Shown here piece after piece: positions 6,001 to 6,965 of a stretch of 6,965 nucleotides of DNA. The translations under genes and the position numbers were made by a program. Every line of letters starts with the position of its first letter. The first letter of the stretch is position 1. The notes under the pieces were generated by a model that was not told the origin of the DNA, did no database searches, and was given only the letters and a program-made list of their open reading frames with translations. Source of the DNA: Bacteroidales bacterium (GTDB taxonomy: Bacteria; Bacteroidota; Bacteroidia; Bacteroidales; UBA12077); the NCBI GenBank assembly GCA_030635365.1, contig DAOVYZ010000189.1, forward strand, positions 1 through 6,965. Direction: 5' to 3'.

Positions 6001-6348
6001 TTAAAATCTTTTTTCCTTGATCCTGGCTTTTTTACCGGTTAACTTACGTAAATAAAATATCCTTGCTCTACGTACACGTCCATGTTTGTTAACTTCAACT
6101 TCTTCAATAAATGGAGAATTTACCGGGAATATTCTTTCAACACCTATACCTCCTGATATTTTTCGTACAGTAAAAGTTTCATTATGCCCGTGTCCTCTTC
6201 TTTGAAGAACTACGCCTCTATAATTTTGGACTCTTTCTTTACTACCTTCTTTAATTTTATAATGAACAGTAACAGTATCACCAGCGCTAAATTTAGGGAA
6301 ATCCTTTTTTACCGCAAATTCATTTTCAACAACTTTCAATAAATCCAT
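6001..6348 (-). CDS. rplS: 50S ribosomal protein L19
   Basis: The 115-residue protein has the L19 landmarks: FSAGDTVTVHYKIKEGSKERVQNYRGVVLQRRGHG, FTVRKISGGIGVERIFP and the C-terminal KLTGKKARIKEKRF. L19 lies at the interface of the two ribosomal subunits. The start is set at the ATG at 6348 (MDLLKVVENEF), matching typical Bacteroidota L19 N-termini. The frame stays open upstream to a TTG at 6393, but the 15 extra residues (MRSVKIDHNNLNNIR) do not look like L19. AAGG directly precedes the ATG, too close for a standard Shine-Dalgarno. No rimM or trmD gene is adjacent. A weak -7-like TAATATTG (6398-6391, minus) is the best promoter candidate, with one mismatch and no clear -33 partner. Confidence 0.97.
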   Translation of the reverse strand: MDLLKVVENEFAVKKDFPKFSAGDTVTVHYKIKEGSKERVQNYRGVVLQRRGHGHNETFTVRKISGGIGVERIFPVNSPFIEEVEVNKHGRVRRARIFYLRKLTGKKARIKEKRF

Positions 6349-6665
6349 CCTTATATTATTTAAATTATTATGATCTATTTTAACAGAGCGCAATATTACG
6401 AATAATTTTTAAAAAACTTATAACTTTTTGTTTAAAAAATAGCCTGTATCATATTCTGATTGCCAATTTATTTTGATTAGAGAATTATTATTGAATGTAA
6501 TTTTCTTTAACTGGCAATTTTTCAATTTAGATTTTTGTTTTAATAGTTAGCTAACTAATTGAATATAGTTTATTAACTAATTTGCGAATAGGTTTTGTAA
6601 TTATAGATTTACCTATTATTCTTAAGTAAGGAAAATATTGAAAATTTAGAGTTATAAACTTAATT
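6349..6665. other. Intergenic region between the GyrI-like gene and rplS
   Basis: This 317-base, very AT-rich stretch has no ORF I can support on either strand. It holds the rplS leader, a weak -7-like sequence at 6391-6398 (minus), a separated pair ATTGCCA/TGGCAAT (6459-6465 and 6512-6518, minus-strand U-run unconvincing), a 14-bp palindrome at 6544-6557 and a direct repeat TAACTAATT (6552-6560 and 6574-6582). No convincing terminator is seen after the GyrI-like gene, so read-through into rplS is possible. Confidence 0.6.
6544..6557. repeat. 14-bp perfect palindrome with adjacent direct repeat
   Basis: TAGTTAGCTAACTA equals its own reverse complement. Its right half overlaps TAACTAATT, which recurs 22 bases later at 6574-6582. 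The arrangement could be a protein-binding site. It could also be chance in AT-rich DNA, since no promoter is firmly placed here. Confidence 0.35.
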
Positions 6666-6965
6666 TTATTTAATTGGATAATAAACTTTTGTTTCCCATT
6701 TACTTTGGTCAGGTTCTAACATTGGATCTGTAATATATTCTTCTATAGGTGACCCGGTAATCTCAATATTATTATCAGAAATATATTTTAGCAAAGCGTC
6801 ATGTGTTGTCTTAATAGTATTAAAATGCCCAAAATGAGAAGCCGTTATTGATTTACTGGTTGGTAATTTTGTAAATTGTATTTCCCCATTTTCTTTTATT
6901 TCCTTATCAATAGGTAAACCGCATTCAAGTAATGTATACCCTTCAGTTTCACAATTATGGTAAAT
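6666..6965 (-). CDS. GyrI-like effector-binding domain protein (C-terminal part, N-terminus beyond edge)
   Basis: The minus strand is open from the right edge for 99 residues to a TAA at 6666-6668. There is no start because the gene runs out of the window. The sequence resembles the C-terminal half of the GyrI-like/AraC effector-binding fold: a strand block (GYTLLECGLPIDKEIK), a central SKSITASHFGHFNTIKTTHDALLKYI that matches the family's strand-helix connection, then ITGSPIEEYITDPMLEPD and the typical ending SKWETKVYYPIK. In this family the acidic residue of the E-x-Y motif near the end (here E76/E77 of the visible part) lies in the ligand pocket. Related Bacteroidota proteins are stand-alone or fused to an SRPBCC domain or a MerR/AraC DNA-binding domain; which applies here cannot be seen. 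The ligand is unknown. Confidence 0.8.
   Translation of the reverse strand: MYHNCETEGYTLLECGLPIDKEIKENGEIQFTKLPTSKSITASHFGHFNTIKTTHDALLKYISDNNIEITGSPIEEYITDPMLEPDQSKWETKVYYPIK

Noticed and set aside
6349..6393. 15-residue N-terminal extension of L19 from a TTG start
   Set aside because: The extension has no L19-like sequence and the internal ATG at 6348 matches the usual Bacteroidota L19 start.
6459..6518. Terminator formed by ATTGCCA/TGGCAAT
   Set aside because: The arms are 46 bases apart and no proper U-tract follows directly on the minus strand.
1..6965. CRISPR array or toxin-antitoxin/defence cluster
   Set aside because: No regularly spaced repeats and no defence-type genes other than the lone GIY-YIG domain were found.

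Overview
The window looks like Bacteroidota (Bacteroidetes) chromosome. It is strongly AT-rich, the candidate promoters carry the TAnnTTTG -7 element of that phylum, and obvious Shine-Dalgarno sequences are scarce. The proteins also fit: a beta-propeller/Y_Y_Y sensor fused to a SpoIIE phosphatase, a long AsmA-like protein with a Lys/Ala-rich tail, and a stand-alone L19 gene with a Bacteroidota-like sequence. I cannot name a genus.

Layout. Bases 1-1950 (+) hold the 3' part of a sensor phosphatase gene cut by the left edge. Bases 1951-2147 are a short intergenic stretch with a dispersed-repeat-like inverted repeat and terminators that face the minus strand. Bases 2148-2530 (-) hold an unusual unit: an intact tRNA-Arg(ACG), a small GIY-YIG nuclease gene whose stop codon lies inside that tRNA, and, upstream of the nuclease, a second copy of the tRNA 5' part that is itself split by a 20-bp perfect palindrome. 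A candidate promoter sits just upstream of the broken copy. Bases 2531-3038 have no gene but contain a MITE-like element of about 335 bp, with 14-bp perfect terminal inverted repeats and 6-bp direct repeats outside them. Bases 3039-5927 (+) encode the AsmA-like protein. A bidirectional terminator separates it from convergent rplS (6001-6348, -). Bases 6349-6665 are intergenic. Bases 6666-6965 (-) hold the 3' end of a GyrI-like effector-binding-domain gene cut by the right edge and lacking a visible start.

How the parts relate. The protein genes are mostly independent: signalling phosphatase, envelope/lipid-transport AsmA protein, ribosomal protein, ligand-binding protein. They do not form a pathway. 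The most interesting part is the tRNA-Arg/GIY-YIG unit. The nuclease gene is bracketed by two copies of the tRNA 5' region (24 of 25 bases identical, plus a further 7-base match), as expected for a small nuclease-encoding element targeting a tRNA gene and leaving it functional. The tRNA would then have to be cut out of the nuclease mRNA, and that cut would remove the nuclease stop codon. The neighbouring MITE-like element and the palindrome suggest that this intergenic region collects insertions.
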